64,000 nucleotides of DNA from Thalassotalea sp. 273M-4 (GTDB lineage Bacteria; Pseudomonadota; Gammaproteobacteria; Enterobacterales; Alteromonadaceae), in NCBI RefSeq assembly GCF_041410465.1, contig NZ_CP166961.1, positions 2,666,001 through 2,730,000 on the forward strand, written 5' to 3'. Position numbers and translations under genes: made by a program. This document shows, one piece after another, positions 44,574-53,073 of this stretch (its first letter is position 1; each line of letters starts with the position of its first letter). Below the pieces are notes generated by a model that had not been told where the DNA came from, ran no database searches, and worked only from the letters and a program-made list of their open reading frames with translations.

Positions 44574-45566
44574 TTATCCTTGACTTAAAAGTTCTCGTAA
44601 ATCGATCAGCGCTGCATTAGCACGTGAAATGTAGTTCGCCATTACAAGAGAATGATTAGCAACAAGTCCAAAGCCACTGCCATTTAAAACCATTGGACTC
44701 CAAACCGTAGTTTGAGTGGACTCCAGTTCACGGATAATTTGGCGCAGACTCACCGCTGCATTTTTGTTTTGCAGAACATCTGCAAAATCAATTTCTATCG
44801 CTTTTAATAAGTGTAATAGAGCCCACGACGCTCCGCGAGCTTCATAGAAAACATCATCGATTTCCCACCAACTTGTTTTAACTAAAGCACTTGAAGATGT
44901 TCGGGTTGATTGATGGGCATCTTTATCTCCGGCTAAGTCGGTATTGAGCTGATCTCGACCAACACTCGCACTTAAACGTTGTGAATAACTGCCTAAACGT
45001 TTTTCAACTTGACGCAAGTAGTCACTTAAATTGTCGGCTCGAGCATAAAACTGTGACTCTTGGATACTTGGATCACTAAGCTCTTGACGATATTTGTAAA
45101 GATCATCAATAGCCGATTGGTATTGCCCTTCGGCGCTAGGCATTACCCACTTTGTTGAGTCGATATTAAATTTAGGTTGAGCATTTTGTAATAGTTGGTT
45201 TTGCACCGATTGAGATTGCGAACGACTAAAAGATTGTCGCATAGACAAGGCCATATCTCGAACCATCTCAAGCACCCCAAACTCCCAATTAGGAATATTG
45301 TCTAAAAATACCGACGGAGGTATCACGTCATTAGATAAGTAACCACCCGGTTTATCGAGTAGATGTTCTGCAACATGAATTAAAGCCGTAGAGGTGGCGT
45401 AGCCTACAACAGGGTTAACGTTTTCAACTTGTGCATCGTTGATGGTTTTTTCTTTAACGTCAAAGGTATCGGGCTCAAAACTCCAAAATACGCCCAAAAG
45501 ATAAAATAAAACAAATACTAGAGCGATTACCGACGCCATCGATTTGTACGAAAAATTGAAATTCAT
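44574..45566 (-). CDS. DUF2333 family inner-membrane protein
   Basis: 330 residues. One N-terminal membrane anchor (about 11-29) leads to a periplasmic, mostly helical domain (NPVVGYATSTALIHVAEHLLDKPGGYLSNDVIPPS, then long coiled-coil-like helices with many Gln and Ser). The order of motifs fits DUF2333, a conserved gammaproteobacterial family with unknown function. It is translated four bases ahead of the TIGR04219-like gene, and the PCu(A)C gene ends 13 bases upstream of it, so the three form one operon. Confidence 0.8.
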   Translation of the reverse strand: MNFNFSYKSMASVIALVFVLFYLLGVFWSFEPDTFDVKEKTINDAQVENVNPVVGYATSTALIHVAEHLLDKPGGYLSNDVIPPSVFLDNIPNWEFGVLEMVRDMALSMRQSFSRSQSQSVQNQLLQNAQPKFNIDSTKWVMPSAEGQYQSAIDDLYKYRQELSDPSIQESQFYARADNLSDYLRQVEKRLGSYSQRLSASVGRDQLNTDLAGDKDAHQSTRTSSSALVKTSWWEIDDVFYEARGASWALLHLLKAIEIDFADVLQNKNAAVSLRQIIRELESTQTTVWSPMVLNGSGFGLVANHSLVMANYISRANAALIDLRELLSQG

Positions 45567-45579
45567 CCTACTTCCTTTC

Positions 45580-46029
45580 TTAGTGATGTGATAACTGTTT
45601 TAGGCCTTTAACAGGCAAGGTTATATCCAATGTTTGTCCATTTGAAAAATGCAATGTCATAGCAACATGTTGATTTGCTATAAGTGGGGATTTTAATTCA
45701 AAAATCATCACATGATAGCCATGTGGCTGTAACACGGTTTTGTCTTTCGCCTTTATAATAATAGAATCTACCTGCTGCATTTGCATCATTGAATCACGCA
45801 TTAAATGCTGATGTAATTCAATTCGTTTACTAATGTTTGAAGTAATTGATAACAGCTTAATATCGTCAGCAGATGCGTTAGTAATGGTCATGTAAGCTGA
45901 GCTTACTTGAGTCCCCGGAATCGTTTCTCTAATGTATGAATTGGTGATTTCGATATCTTGAGCAAACAATGGGAAGTTTGGCAATATCATTAAAAAAAAT
46001 ACAGATGAAAGTAACTTTATCATGATCAT
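45580..46029 (-). CDS. Periplasmic copper chaperone PCu(A)C
   Basis: 149 residues. A signal peptide (about 1-23, ending FAQ) precedes the PCu(A)C domain. Copper ligands follow the H(M)x10Mx21HxM pattern: HQHLM, then MQMQQ, then PHGYHVM. Known: such chaperones carry Cu(I) to the CuA site of cytochrome oxidase. A second in-frame ATG three codons on is also possible. It is the first gene of PCu(A)C - DUF2333 - TIGR04219-like. Confidence 0.88.
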   Translation of the reverse strand: MIMIKLLSSVFFLMILPNFPLFAQDIEITNSYIRETIPGTQVSSAYMTITNASADDIKLLSITSNISKRIELHQHLMRDSMMQMQQVDSIIIKAKDKTVLQPHGYHVMIFELKSPLIANQHVAMTLHFSNGQTLDITLPVKGLKQLSHH

Positions 46030-46128
46030 TAACTCTTATCACAGCTTAGGTTGTTGGCTAATAATCTCTTATTTTACCTTATTCGACAATATCTTATTAC
46101 CCACGGCACGAAAAGACTAAGGTTTTGA

Positions 46129-46467
46129 TTAGTTTTGCAGCACTTGACTTTGACTTAAGCAAAGCCAAATAATCACGAAAAATATCAGTAGCGGTGATAA
46201 GAAGCTCGCCCCCAGCAATAACAAAGCCCCCAAAACGCCAGCAACAAAAAACACCACTGTACCAAATATGCAACAAAGTAAGATGCCAATGGCGAATAAT
46301 ATTGCCAGCCCCAACAAAGCCGACATACTAATAAGTTCAAAGCGCTGAACAAAGTATTCGCTTAGCCCAAACTCTAGCGGTACTAAATGAGCAACCCCAG
46401 TACCAAAAGTGTAGGTTAAAGCCAAAGTGGCAATAAGCGCGATAATAAAACATTTAAAAAATGACAT
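46129..46467 (-). CDS. Small membrane protein at the end of the psp operon
   Basis: 112 residues from the ATG at 46467, with GGAGGGG just upstream; five extra residues in the longer frame are unlikely. Three or four hydrophobic segments (MSFFKCFIIALIATLALTYTFG, LISMSALLGLAILFAIGILLCCIFG and VVFFVAGVLGALLLLGASFLSPLLIFFVIIWL) suggest an integral inner-membrane protein. Family not recognised; it takes the place of pspD or pspG in other operons. It follows pspC by 45 bases. Confidence 0.65.
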   Translation of the reverse strand: MSFFKCFIIALIATLALTYTFGTGVAHLVPLEFGLSEYFVQRFELISMSALLGLAILFAIGILLCCIFGTVVFFVAGVLGALLLLGASFLSPLLIFFVIIWLCLSQSQVLQN

Positions 46468-46512
46468 TGCCCCTCCCCTCACAAGAAAAAATGATAAATG
46501 ACGTGTTGTACA

Positions 46513-46722
46513 CTAACGGCGGTTGGGCATGACTAAAGCCGCAACACCATAGGCCACAAGTGTGGTTACTGGCATCATAAGACCTAAAATCACCACTGCA
46601 GCTCTTACCAAAATTCGTGGTAGCTCAAAATGACGCGCTATACCTGCGCACACACCGGCCAATTTTTTATGCACTAAATCTTTTGCCAAACATGGCTCTG
46701 TACTGTATTTGTGGTAGCTCAT
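46513..46722 (-). CDS. pspC: Phage shock protein C
   Basis: 69 residues, a minimal PspC: a PspC domain with KKLAGVCAGIARHFELPRILVRAA (about 19-42) and one membrane segment (VILGLMMPVTTLVAYGVAALVM). E. coli PspC is about 119 residues, so the C-terminal leucine-zipper part is missing here. PspC senses membrane stress and relieves PspA repression of PspF. AGGAG-like site upstream. Fourth gene of the operon. Confidence 0.85.
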   Translation of the reverse strand: MSYHKYSTEPCLAKDLVHKKLAGVCAGIARHFELPRILVRAAVVILGLMMPVTTLVAYGVAALVMPNRR

Positions 46723-46799
46723 CGCTCTCTCCTAAAATGGGGTTGTCTGCTGATGTAAGTAAATAAACCATTGATTTTAAAGTTAACTACTCGTCAAAT

Positions 46800-46901
46800 T
46801 TACATGCGAAACTGACGCACCAGACTAAAAATACCAGCACCGATAAAAAAGGTAATTACCGGTACTAACCAAAGGGTAAACATTGTGGTTAAAGGAAACA
46901 T
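46800..46901 (-). CDS. 33-residue membrane peptide in the psp operon
   Basis: An ATG at 46901 gives a 33-residue peptide, MFPLTTMFTLWLVPVITF and on to FSLVRQFRM, stop at 46800. It is a single hydrophobic segment of about 22 residues with a basic C-terminus (RQFR), as in stable membrane peptides. It lies between pspA (26 bases) and pspC (78 bases). The place of pspB is taken, and the PLTxF...VP start recalls the N-terminus of PspB, but the cytosolic coiled coil of PspB is absent. CAGGTACAGGTT upstream is a weak ribosome site. Confidence 0.5.
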   Translation of the reverse strand: MFPLTTMFTLWLVPVITFFIGAGIFSLVRQFRM

Positions 46902-46926
46902 AACCTGTACCTGCCTGTTATGTAAG

Positions 46927-47589
46927 TTAACTATTCGCCACGTTTTGCTTCATCGCCTGAAGCTCACGTTCAATTGCGTCTTCATTTTCTAGGGCATCAA
47001 ACTCATTCATCAAATCACTTTTATGGGTGATATCCCAGGCTTCAACTTGTGCTTCAACTTGTTCCACTTTCTGTTGGTAGCGTTCAAATTTTTGCAGACT
47101 TTCTTCGACATCTACCGCATGCAGTTGCGACTTAACTTTCAACCGCGTGGTTGCTGATTGCTGACGAAGGCGAATTGATTCTTGACGTCGCTTAGCTTCG
47201 GTTAATTTTGTTTGAAGGCGTCCAGCGTCGTCTTGCACTTTATCTAAAATATCATTAAGTGCATCCAACTCCTGCTGGGTATTATTGACTAGGGTCATAG
47301 CCTTTTTCTTTTCAACTAAAGCGCTACGAGCTAGGTCTTCACGACCTTTACTCAATGCTATTTCAGCCTTTTGTTGCCAATCAGCAACTTGGCTTTCTGC
47401 ACTTTTAAGCGTTCGCGTTACCGCTTTTTTGTCGGCAATATTTTTTGCCGCGACAGAGCGCACTTCCACCAATGTTTCTTCCATTTCCTGAACGATCAAA
47501 CGGATCATTTTTTCAGGGTTTTCTGCTTTCTCTAACAAGCTGTTGATATTGGCATTAATAATGTCGGTAAAACGTGAAAACATACCCAT
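46927..47589 (-). CDS. pspA: Phage shock protein A
   Basis: 220 residues, the usual length. An amphipathic N-terminal helix (MGMFSRFTDIINANINSLLEKA) is followed by long coiled-coil helices, including the PspA/IM30 motif NPEKMIRLIVQEMEETL (about 24-40) and VAAKNIADKK. PspA binds stressed inner membrane, forms ESCRT-III-like assemblies, and inhibits PspF when free. ATG at 47589 with a ribosome site. Second gene of the operon. Confidence 0.94.
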   Translation of the reverse strand: MGMFSRFTDIINANINSLLEKAENPEKMIRLIVQEMEETLVEVRSVAAKNIADKKAVTRTLKSAESQVADWQQKAEIALSKGREDLARSALVEKKKAMTLVNNTQQELDALNDILDKVQDDAGRLQTKLTEAKRRQESIRLRQQSATTRLKVKSQLHAVDVEESLQKFERYQQKVEQVEAQVEAWDITHKSDLMNEFDALENEDAIERELQAMKQNVANS

Positions 47590-47628
47590 GATTTATCTCC
47601 TAATATACGATTTGTTATGTTGTTGTTT

Positions 47629-47943
47629 TTATTTCAACATCGCGGTTTGACTATTCGCACCGCTTTCTTTGTTGTCAAGCTTGGCAATGTCACGAATGGT
47701 TACGGTTGGCACGCCTTGCTGATTCATTAAACTGTCGATATTAAAATTCGCCAGTTCTTGTTGGATGTTTTTCGCAACCTGATTTGATACTTCTTGTAAA
47801 ACCATTTTGCTTTGTTGACTAAGCATCATATCGATAGCCGTTTCTAATGACACAAGTTGCTCAGCTTTTGCTGCACTGCTAAACATTACTGAACTTGCAA
47901 TTAAGGTAGCGAATACGGCTGTTTTGCTGGTTAACGTTTTCAT
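47629..47943 (-). CDS. Exported small protein at the head of the psp operon
   Basis: 104 residues. A signal peptide (about 1-27, ending SSAAKAEQ) precedes a short helical mature part (LETAIDMMLSQQSKMVLQEVSNQVAKNIQQEL) and a polar tail. Family not recognised. It is the first gene after the sigma-54-type promoter and 39 bases ahead of pspA, so it is likely induced with the phage-shock genes. Its location in the periplasm could make it a sensor or client of the response, but this is inference. Confidence 0.65.
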   Translation of the reverse strand: MKTLTSKTAVFATLIASSVMFSSAAKAEQLVSLETAIDMMLSQQSKMVLQEVSNQVAKNIQQELANFNIDSLMNQQGVPTVTIRDIAKLDNKESGANSQTAMLK

Positions 47944-48009
47944 GTGAACTCCTGATTAACAATTTATTTAGTTGATACTGCTAACGATTCTTATTTTTAC
48001 ATTAGACAT

Positions 48010-48025
48010 TACAAGTGCTGTGCCA
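48010..48025 (-). promoter_or_regulatory. Sigma-54-type promoter of the psp operon
   Basis: The minus strand reads TGGCACAGCACTTGTA: a perfect -24 TGGCAC and a -12 TTGT (usual TTGC), with GG and G(T) ten bases apart. Known: psp operons in gammaproteobacteria depend on sigma-54 and PspF. Confidence 0.7.
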
Positions 48026-48111
48026 ACTTTTAAAAAAAACCTCAAACCCTTGTTTTTACTGGCCTATAAGAAACCAAAGGGTTCTGCGTTACAGTTGTTA
48101 ATGTTGAGTTA

Positions 48112-48163
48112 AATTTCATTATTTTGTGAAATTGACCAACCAAGTGGTAAATTTAACCACTTG
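48112..48163 (-). promoter_or_regulatory. Paired inverted repeats upstream of the psp promoter
   Basis: AATTTCA-N8-TGAAATT (48112-48133) and CAAGTGGT-N7-ACCACTTG (48141-48163). They lie about 90-140 bases upstream of the -24/-12 elements, the distance expected for enhancer sites of PspF. Sequences are not compared with known PspF boxes. Confidence 0.5.
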
Positions 48164-48221
48164 AAATGTACAGCGAGGTAGAAGAGACAAAAAAAACCTA
48201 AAACGGCGGATTTTAGACAAA

Positions 48222-48246
48222 AAAAATCAGGCTAAAGCCTGATTGG
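48222..48246 (-). terminator. Terminator after the 30-residue membrane peptide
   Basis: On the minus strand, AATCAGGC and GCCTGATT pair around a short loop, followed by TTTTTT, just after the peptide stop codon at 48267. Confidence 0.85.
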
Positions 48247-48266
48247 TAAAATCACCTAATGAGAAA

Positions 48267-48359
48267 CTATTTCTCTAAAAATACAATAACAAAACTGCTT
48301 GCGAGTAAACAAAATACGGGCAGCAAAAAGATCACAAGGGGGTAGAAAAATGTAAACAT
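48267..48359 (-). CDS. 30-residue membrane peptide upstream of the psp operon
   Basis: A 30-residue peptide from an ATG at 48359, MFTFFYPLVIFLLPVFCLL and on to VIVFLEK, almost entirely hydrophobic with an EK end. AGGAG lies nine to ten bases before the ATG and a strong terminator follows the stop, so it looks like a complete small gene. It begins with the same MF plus hydrophobic-Pro pattern as the 33-residue peptide at 46800-46901. Possible role in the membrane-stress response; unproven. Confidence 0.55.
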   Translation of the reverse strand: MFTFFYPLVIFLLPVFCLLASSFVIVFLEK

Positions 48360-48533
48360 AAACTTGCTGCTCCTATTGGTTGGTTGGTCTCACTCGCATC
48401 TTGGCGGTTTCAATAGGTTTAGTCGCAACAAAGTAGAAAAAGGTTGGATTTTTTTTAATTTTTTTAAAAAATAACAAAAATGCCCATTTATGCGTTATCG
48501 CACAAATGAGCAATTAGTATACATAACAATATG

Positions 48534-49523
48534 TTAAATTGACTCTTCTAATTGACCGGTCAAAGCAAAGGCTTCTTTAAGGACGTTTGAGTTTGCACCG
48601 GCCCTGCCTGCATTTTCGCTTAAGTAACGACGATAACGACGTGCACCAGGCAATCCGTTACACAGCCCAAGCATATGCCTTACCACATGCCATACTTTGC
48701 CACCGTTAGCGACATGACGATCTATATACTCTGACATGTGTTCAATAACTTGTTCACGAGTGATCACAGTTTTTTGTTCATGCCAAATGCGCTGATCGGC
48801 TTCGGCTAACATATAGGGGTTTTGATACACTTCACGACCAATCATTACACCATCGATATGCTGTAGATGCTCAAGCGATTGTTCGAGTGTGGTGATACCG
48901 CCATTGATTGAAATATCTAAGTGCGAAAAATCTTGTTTAATTTGATACACCCGAGAGTAATCCAAAGGTGGTATTTCGCGGTTTTGTTTTGGACTTAAAC
49001 CACTAAGCCATGCTTTACGGGCATGGACAATAAAATGCTGACAGCCACCTTGACCAACCACATCAATAAATTTATGCAAAAACTCATAACTGTCTTGATC
49101 GTCAATGCCAATGCGTGACTTCACGGTAATCGGCACTTTAACCGCGTTTTGCATGCTTTGCACACATTCCGCCACCAATTCTGGCTCTGCCATTAAACAC
49201 GCACCGAAACGGCCATTTTGTACCCGATCGGAAGGACAGCCAACGTTAATGTTAATCGCATCATAACCAAACTGCTCAGCTTGTATCGCGCATTCTGTTA
49301 ACGCTTTAGGATCGCTACCACCAAGTTGTAACACCAACGGGTGTTCTTCTTGGTTGTAACCTAGGTAATCGCCTTTACCAAATAAAATAGCGCCCGTGGT
49401 AACCATCTCGGTGTACATAACCGTATTTTTTGACAATAAGCGTAAAAAGTAACGGCAATGGCGATCTGTCCAATCGAGCATAGGTGCGACTGAAAGTTTT
49501 TCGTTGAATGTATTATTTGTCAA
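48534..49523 (-). CDS. dusA: tRNA-dihydrouridine(20/20a) synthase
   Basis: 329 residues. FMN enzyme that reduces uridine 20/20a in tRNA. Seen: SVAPMLDWTDRHCR (FMN pocket start), NINVGCPSDRVQNGRFGACLM with the catalytic Cys (about 100-120), VKSRIGIDD, HARKAWL, ISINGGI and GVMIGREVYQNP. The DusA form is indicated by the MLDWTDRHCRYF start. ATG at 49523. Single gene. Confidence 0.95.
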   Translation of the reverse strand: MTNNTFNEKLSVAPMLDWTDRHCRYFLRLLSKNTVMYTEMVTTGAILFGKGDYLGYNQEEHPLVLQLGGSDPKALTECAIQAEQFGYDAININVGCPSDRVQNGRFGACLMAEPELVAECVQSMQNAVKVPITVKSRIGIDDQDSYEFLHKFIDVVGQGGCQHFIVHARKAWLSGLSPKQNREIPPLDYSRVYQIKQDFSHLDISINGGITTLEQSLEHLQHIDGVMIGREVYQNPYMLAEADQRIWHEQKTVITREQVIEHMSEYIDRHVANGGKVWHVVRHMLGLCNGLPGARRYRRYLSENAGRAGANSNVLKEAFALTGQLEESI

Positions 49524-49778
49524 TGAACTTAAACCTTATATAAATGCTAGTAACTCGACAAAACGTGAGAGATGTATTCATCGGTAATGGCACAGCATAC
49601 AACACAAGAAGAAATGTTAGTATTTGTGCTGAACAAGCACTAAAAGCATCAATTGATGCACGTATGAGCGCATTTTACCATAGAAAAGGTAGTTATAAAC
49701 ACCAGTGTTCTCAAGGTTAAGTGTTCTCCCGACTAAACATTAGCTGTAGAGCGTTTTACTCATTTACTTCGACTTAAA

Positions 49779-50978
49779 CTAAAGCTTTCTTGGTGTGGTT
49801 AAAATGGGTAAATAAAACACAAAAAAAGCACCGTAAGCAAATACCCACAAGGCTGTTGCCGCTTTTAATACAAAGAGGTAATCAGCAAAGATAAAGCTAC
49901 CAAAGACTCGAATGACAAAACTCAAAACAATGGCTATTAAGGCAAGTGTCATAAGCTTGCCCACTACAATCATGCGTCCCGTATGGCCTAGGGAAACACG
50001 AGAGATCATCGACAAAATCATCGTGCCCATACCACCAACGGTTAATATATGAATGGCTTGAGAATAAGAAAAAATTAATTCCAGCTTTGCTAACCCAAGA
50101 GCAATAAGCCCCAGTGCAATGCTTAAGTAACTGATATGCAAAGACCATACAAGTGGGGTTTTAAAGGTCACCCAAATGCGCCAGCGCACAGCGCGTGCAA
50201 ATTGTGCGCACCCTGCGAGGATAAAAACCGCTGCCACCAGCTCTTTGGGCAAAGGAAATAAATTGGCGCCACAGATAATGGCGAACATCACCGAGCCTAA
50301 CGCAATTTTTTCAAGCCAAGCTATTGGTTCTACTTTGGTTGTTTTGGTCCCATTGGCGGTAAACATAGGAAACACCCGCCCCCCCATCACACACATCACA
50401 AAAGTTATTAACAACACAATAATATGACTGAGATTAGCGATATGCTGTATTTGCTCGGTCAAAACGGCAAAGTGCATTAGGATGTTAAGAATGGCCATCA
50501 GCAGTAAAATAGGAATAAAAAATAAGTTACGCCATAATTTGACTTTAATAATGGGGTAAGCAAGCGCACACGCGGATAATGGCAAGAATAAACTGTCAAC
50601 AACCGCAATAACCAGCAAGGGGACATGGGTTGGCAATAACATGAGTACGCGTCCCATCAGCCAAATGAACATCAGTGCCATCAATGGCTTGCCATGTAAA
50701 CTTGGTACACGAGTCCAGGTTTGAACGGCGGTTAATAAAAATCCGACCATAATGGCGGGAACAAAACCCAATAACATCTCATGCTTATGCCAGAATAATG
50801 AGCCTCCATACATAGTTGCAGACAGCGTTGGTGAAGTTAACGCTACGTTCCAAAGAAGTAGCCCAATCACACTAAACAAGGCTCCAGACAAAAAGAAAGG
50901 ACGAAAAGCTAAATCAAACGTAGCTTTTATACTTGAATGTTTGGGTTGTTCTGATGGTGGTGGCGAAATGTTGATCAT
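49779..50978 (-). CDS. nnrS: NnrS family heme-copper-type membrane protein
   Basis: 399 residues with about 12 membrane segments. The start AFRPFFLSGALFSVIGLLLW and WHKHEMLLGFVPAIMVGFLLTAVQTWT match NnrS. The conserved His residues for a heme/copper site are in WHKHEM. Known: NnrS proteins protect cells against nitric oxide stress. I saw no clear NsrR or FNR box upstream. It is divergent from zur. Confidence 0.88.
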   Translation of the reverse strand: MINISPPPSEQPKHSSIKATFDLAFRPFFLSGALFSVIGLLLWNVALTSPTLSATMYGGSLFWHKHEMLLGFVPAIMVGFLLTAVQTWTRVPSLHGKPLMALMFIWLMGRVLMLLPTHVPLLVIAVVDSLFLPLSACALAYPIIKVKLWRNLFFIPILLLMAILNILMHFAVLTEQIQHIANLSHIIVLLITFVMCVMGGRVFPMFTANGTKTTKVEPIAWLEKIALGSVMFAIICGANLFPLPKELVAAVFILAGCAQFARAVRWRIWVTFKTPLVWSLHISYLSIALGLIALGLAKLELIFSYSQAIHILTVGGMGTMILSMISRVSLGHTGRMIVVGKLMTLALIAIVLSFVIRVFGSFIFADYLFVLKAATALWVFAYGAFFVFYLPILTTPRKL

Positions 50979-51191
50979 AAAAATTTATCAGAGTGTGCAT
51001 GAGTGATTCGTTCAATCAGTATAATCGGTTTTTGAACGTTAATAATACATTTTGAAAACGCTAAAAGCGTCATCTGGTTGATTTTTACGACTAAAACGTG
51101 TCTACTTTCAATATAAATAAATCAATGGTTACGCTAACACAAGAAATCACCTTGGCGATGCTAAACCGACTATTGAACATAGAGTAATATT

Positions 51192-51632
51192 ATGAACGTC
51201 AACAAGTTGTTGCAACAGGCAAAAGATAACTGCAAACGCACTGGTGCGCGTTTTACACCAGCTCGCGAGCAAGTTTTTTTGATCATGGCAAATAACCACG
51301 GGCCGATGGGCGCTTATGAGTTGTTAGATGAATTAAAAAAACAAGATACAGCAGCAAAACCTGCAACCGTGTATCGCGCTTTAGATTTTCTTGCTAAACA
51401 AGGGTTTGTGCACAAAATCGAATCAATTAATGCCTTTTTGCTCTGTGATCATTTCAGTGAGTGTAATCACCCGGTGCAATTACTTATTTGCGATGATTGT
51501 GGGGCTGTTGAAGAGATTCAGTCAAATAATTTAGAATTAGTCATAAAAACCATGGCTGACGCCAGCGGGTTTAAAATAACTCATCAAGTCGTTGAAGCCC
51601 ATGGCCAATGCCAACAGTGCCAAGCAGCTTAA
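51192..51632 (+). CDS. zur: Zinc uptake regulator Zur
   Basis: 146 residues, Fur superfamily. The winged-helix part (about 1-80) has FTPAREQVFLIMANNHGPMGAYELLDEL and ATVYRALDFLAKQGFVHKIE. Structural and regulatory zinc ligands include Cys85, Cys91, Cys100, Cys103 (CDDC), Cys140 and Cys143 (CQQC), in the pattern of Zur rather than Fur. It represses zinc-uptake genes. An rpmE of the zinc-binding type lies at 63491, a possible target elsewhere in such genomes. Confidence 0.9.
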   Translation: MNVNKLLQQAKDNCKRTGARFTPAREQVFLIMANNHGPMGAYELLDELKKQDTAAKPATVYRALDFLAKQGFVHKIESINAFLLCDHFSECNHPVQLLICDDCGAVEEIQSNNLELVIKTMADASGFKITHQVVEAHGQCQQCQAA

Positions 51633-51651
51633 ACGGGCAATCTAATCTACG

Positions 51652-51858
51652 TTAAAGGCTTCTATCGCCTAACGCATTAATTAACGAACAACGCCCTTTA
51701 AGCACCGCAACAATGATTTTATTTTCGCGAAAAGACGGTGGAAATATAATCCGAGAATCGTCTTCTAAGCGCATGTCGGTAAGTACATGTGCTTGGATAT
51801 TGTCTATATCATCATCTTCATAGTACAACACGGTAACGGTGCTATTATTGTCGACCAT
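51652..51858 (-). CDS. TIGR02922-like small protein
   Basis: 68 residues, soluble. The start STVTVLYYEDDD and the end ILFPPSFRENKIIVAVLKGRCSLINALGDR-like pattern fit a short conserved family known from Colwellia and Shewanella (TIGR02922). Function unknown. One Cys, in GRCSLIN. It is convergent with zur. Confidence 0.6.
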   Translation of the reverse strand: MVDNNSTVTVLYYEDDDIDNIQAHVLTDMRLEDDSRIIFPPSFRENKIIVAVLKGRCSLINALGDRSL

Positions 51859-51973
51859 AATACCAATCCTTTCTTGCTCAATTAAGCAATTTATTGTTGA
51901 TTTGGTTAAACTATAGACGAAATTTTTTTCAATTCAAATTATGCACAACAACTTGAATTTAAATGAAAATAAT

Positions 51974-53065
51974 TTAATAAAGATCGGTTTTAACTCTCGC
52001 TGTAATGTTACAAAGAAGCTCATAAGGGATCGTTTGAGCACAATCGGCAATTTTCTCAATCGCTAAATTCTTACCCCATAGCTCGGCATAATCCCCAACC
52101 TTGATACTATCATCTTCGCCTAAGTCGATGGTGATCATGTCCATTGATACCCGCCCGACTAATGGGAATACTTTGCCATTAACCCAGACCGGGGTGCCAT
52201 TAATGGCGTGACGTGGATAGCCATCACCATAACCAATAGCAACCACACCAATGCGGGTATCTTTAGCACTCGTCCACGCCCCGCCGTAACCAACACGTTC
52301 TCCGGCTTTAATATGCTGAATAGCAATAACACTAGAGTATAAAGTCATAACCGGAGTAATGCTTTTCGGTGGTTGCAACGCCGACGTTAGCGCCATTGGA
52401 CTCACTCCGTAAAGCATAAGGCCTGGGCGAACCCATTGATAATGAGCGTTTTTAAATGCTAGAACAGCGGCCGAATTAGCTAAGGTTTTGTCATCGGGCA
52501 AGTGTTCGGTTAAAGAGCCAAACAACGCCATTTGGCTGTTATTCATCGGATGGCTTACATCATCTGCACAAGCCAAATGGCTCATTAAGACCAAGCCCTT
52601 GGCGACATTAGAACAAGCCTTTAACCGTTGATAAAACTGAGCAAACAGCTCTGGTGCGACCCCCAGTCGGTGCATGCCGGTATCGATTTTTAACCAGACT
52701 TTAATTGGTGTAGGTAACGACGCTTGCTCTATTGCTTCAAGTTGTTCAATACTATGGATGACAATTTGTAAATCATGTTGGTGGATATCAACTAACTCTT
52801 CGGCTTCAAAAAAGCCCTCAAGTAGAACAATAGCATTGTTGATCCCATGGTCTCTAAGCTGCAAAGCTTCATCGATGCGAGCAACGCCAAAGGCATCGGC
52901 TTGTGGCAAGCCTTTAGCGATTCGAATAAGCCCATGCCCATAAGCATTTGCCTTAAGAACCGTCAACACCTTTGCCGGTGCTGCCAATTGCTTTAAGGTA
53001 TTAAAGTTCTCTTTTAATGCCTGAGTATCAATGATTGCCGAGGCACTGCGATGCTTTTTCACCAT
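51974..53065 (-). CDS. alr: Alanine racemase
   Basis: 363 residues. PLP enzyme that makes D-alanine for peptidoglycan. The cofactor Lys38 is in VLKANAYGHG, and the second catalytic residue, Tyr, is in RVGYGGAWTS. SMDMITIDLG near the C-terminus and ARVKTDLY at the end are usual. It follows dnaB by eight bases, and the pair is typical of gammaproteobacteria. Confidence 0.95.
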   Translation of the reverse strand: MVKKHRSASAIIDTQALKENFNTLKQLAAPAKVLTVLKANAYGHGLIRIAKGLPQADAFGVARIDEALQLRDHGINNAIVLLEGFFEAEELVDIHQHDLQIVIHSIEQLEAIEQASLPTPIKVWLKIDTGMHRLGVAPELFAQFYQRLKACSNVAKGLVLMSHLACADDVSHPMNNSQMALFGSLTEHLPDDKTLANSAAVLAFKNAHYQWVRPGLMLYGVSPMALTSALQPPKSITPVMTLYSSVIAIQHIKAGERVGYGGAWTSAKDTRIGVVAIGYGDGYPRHAINGTPVWVNGKVFPLVGRVSMDMITIDLGEDDSIKVGDYAELWGKNLAIEKIADCAQTIPYELLCNITARVKTDLY

Positions 53066-53073
53066 AGTAAAGA

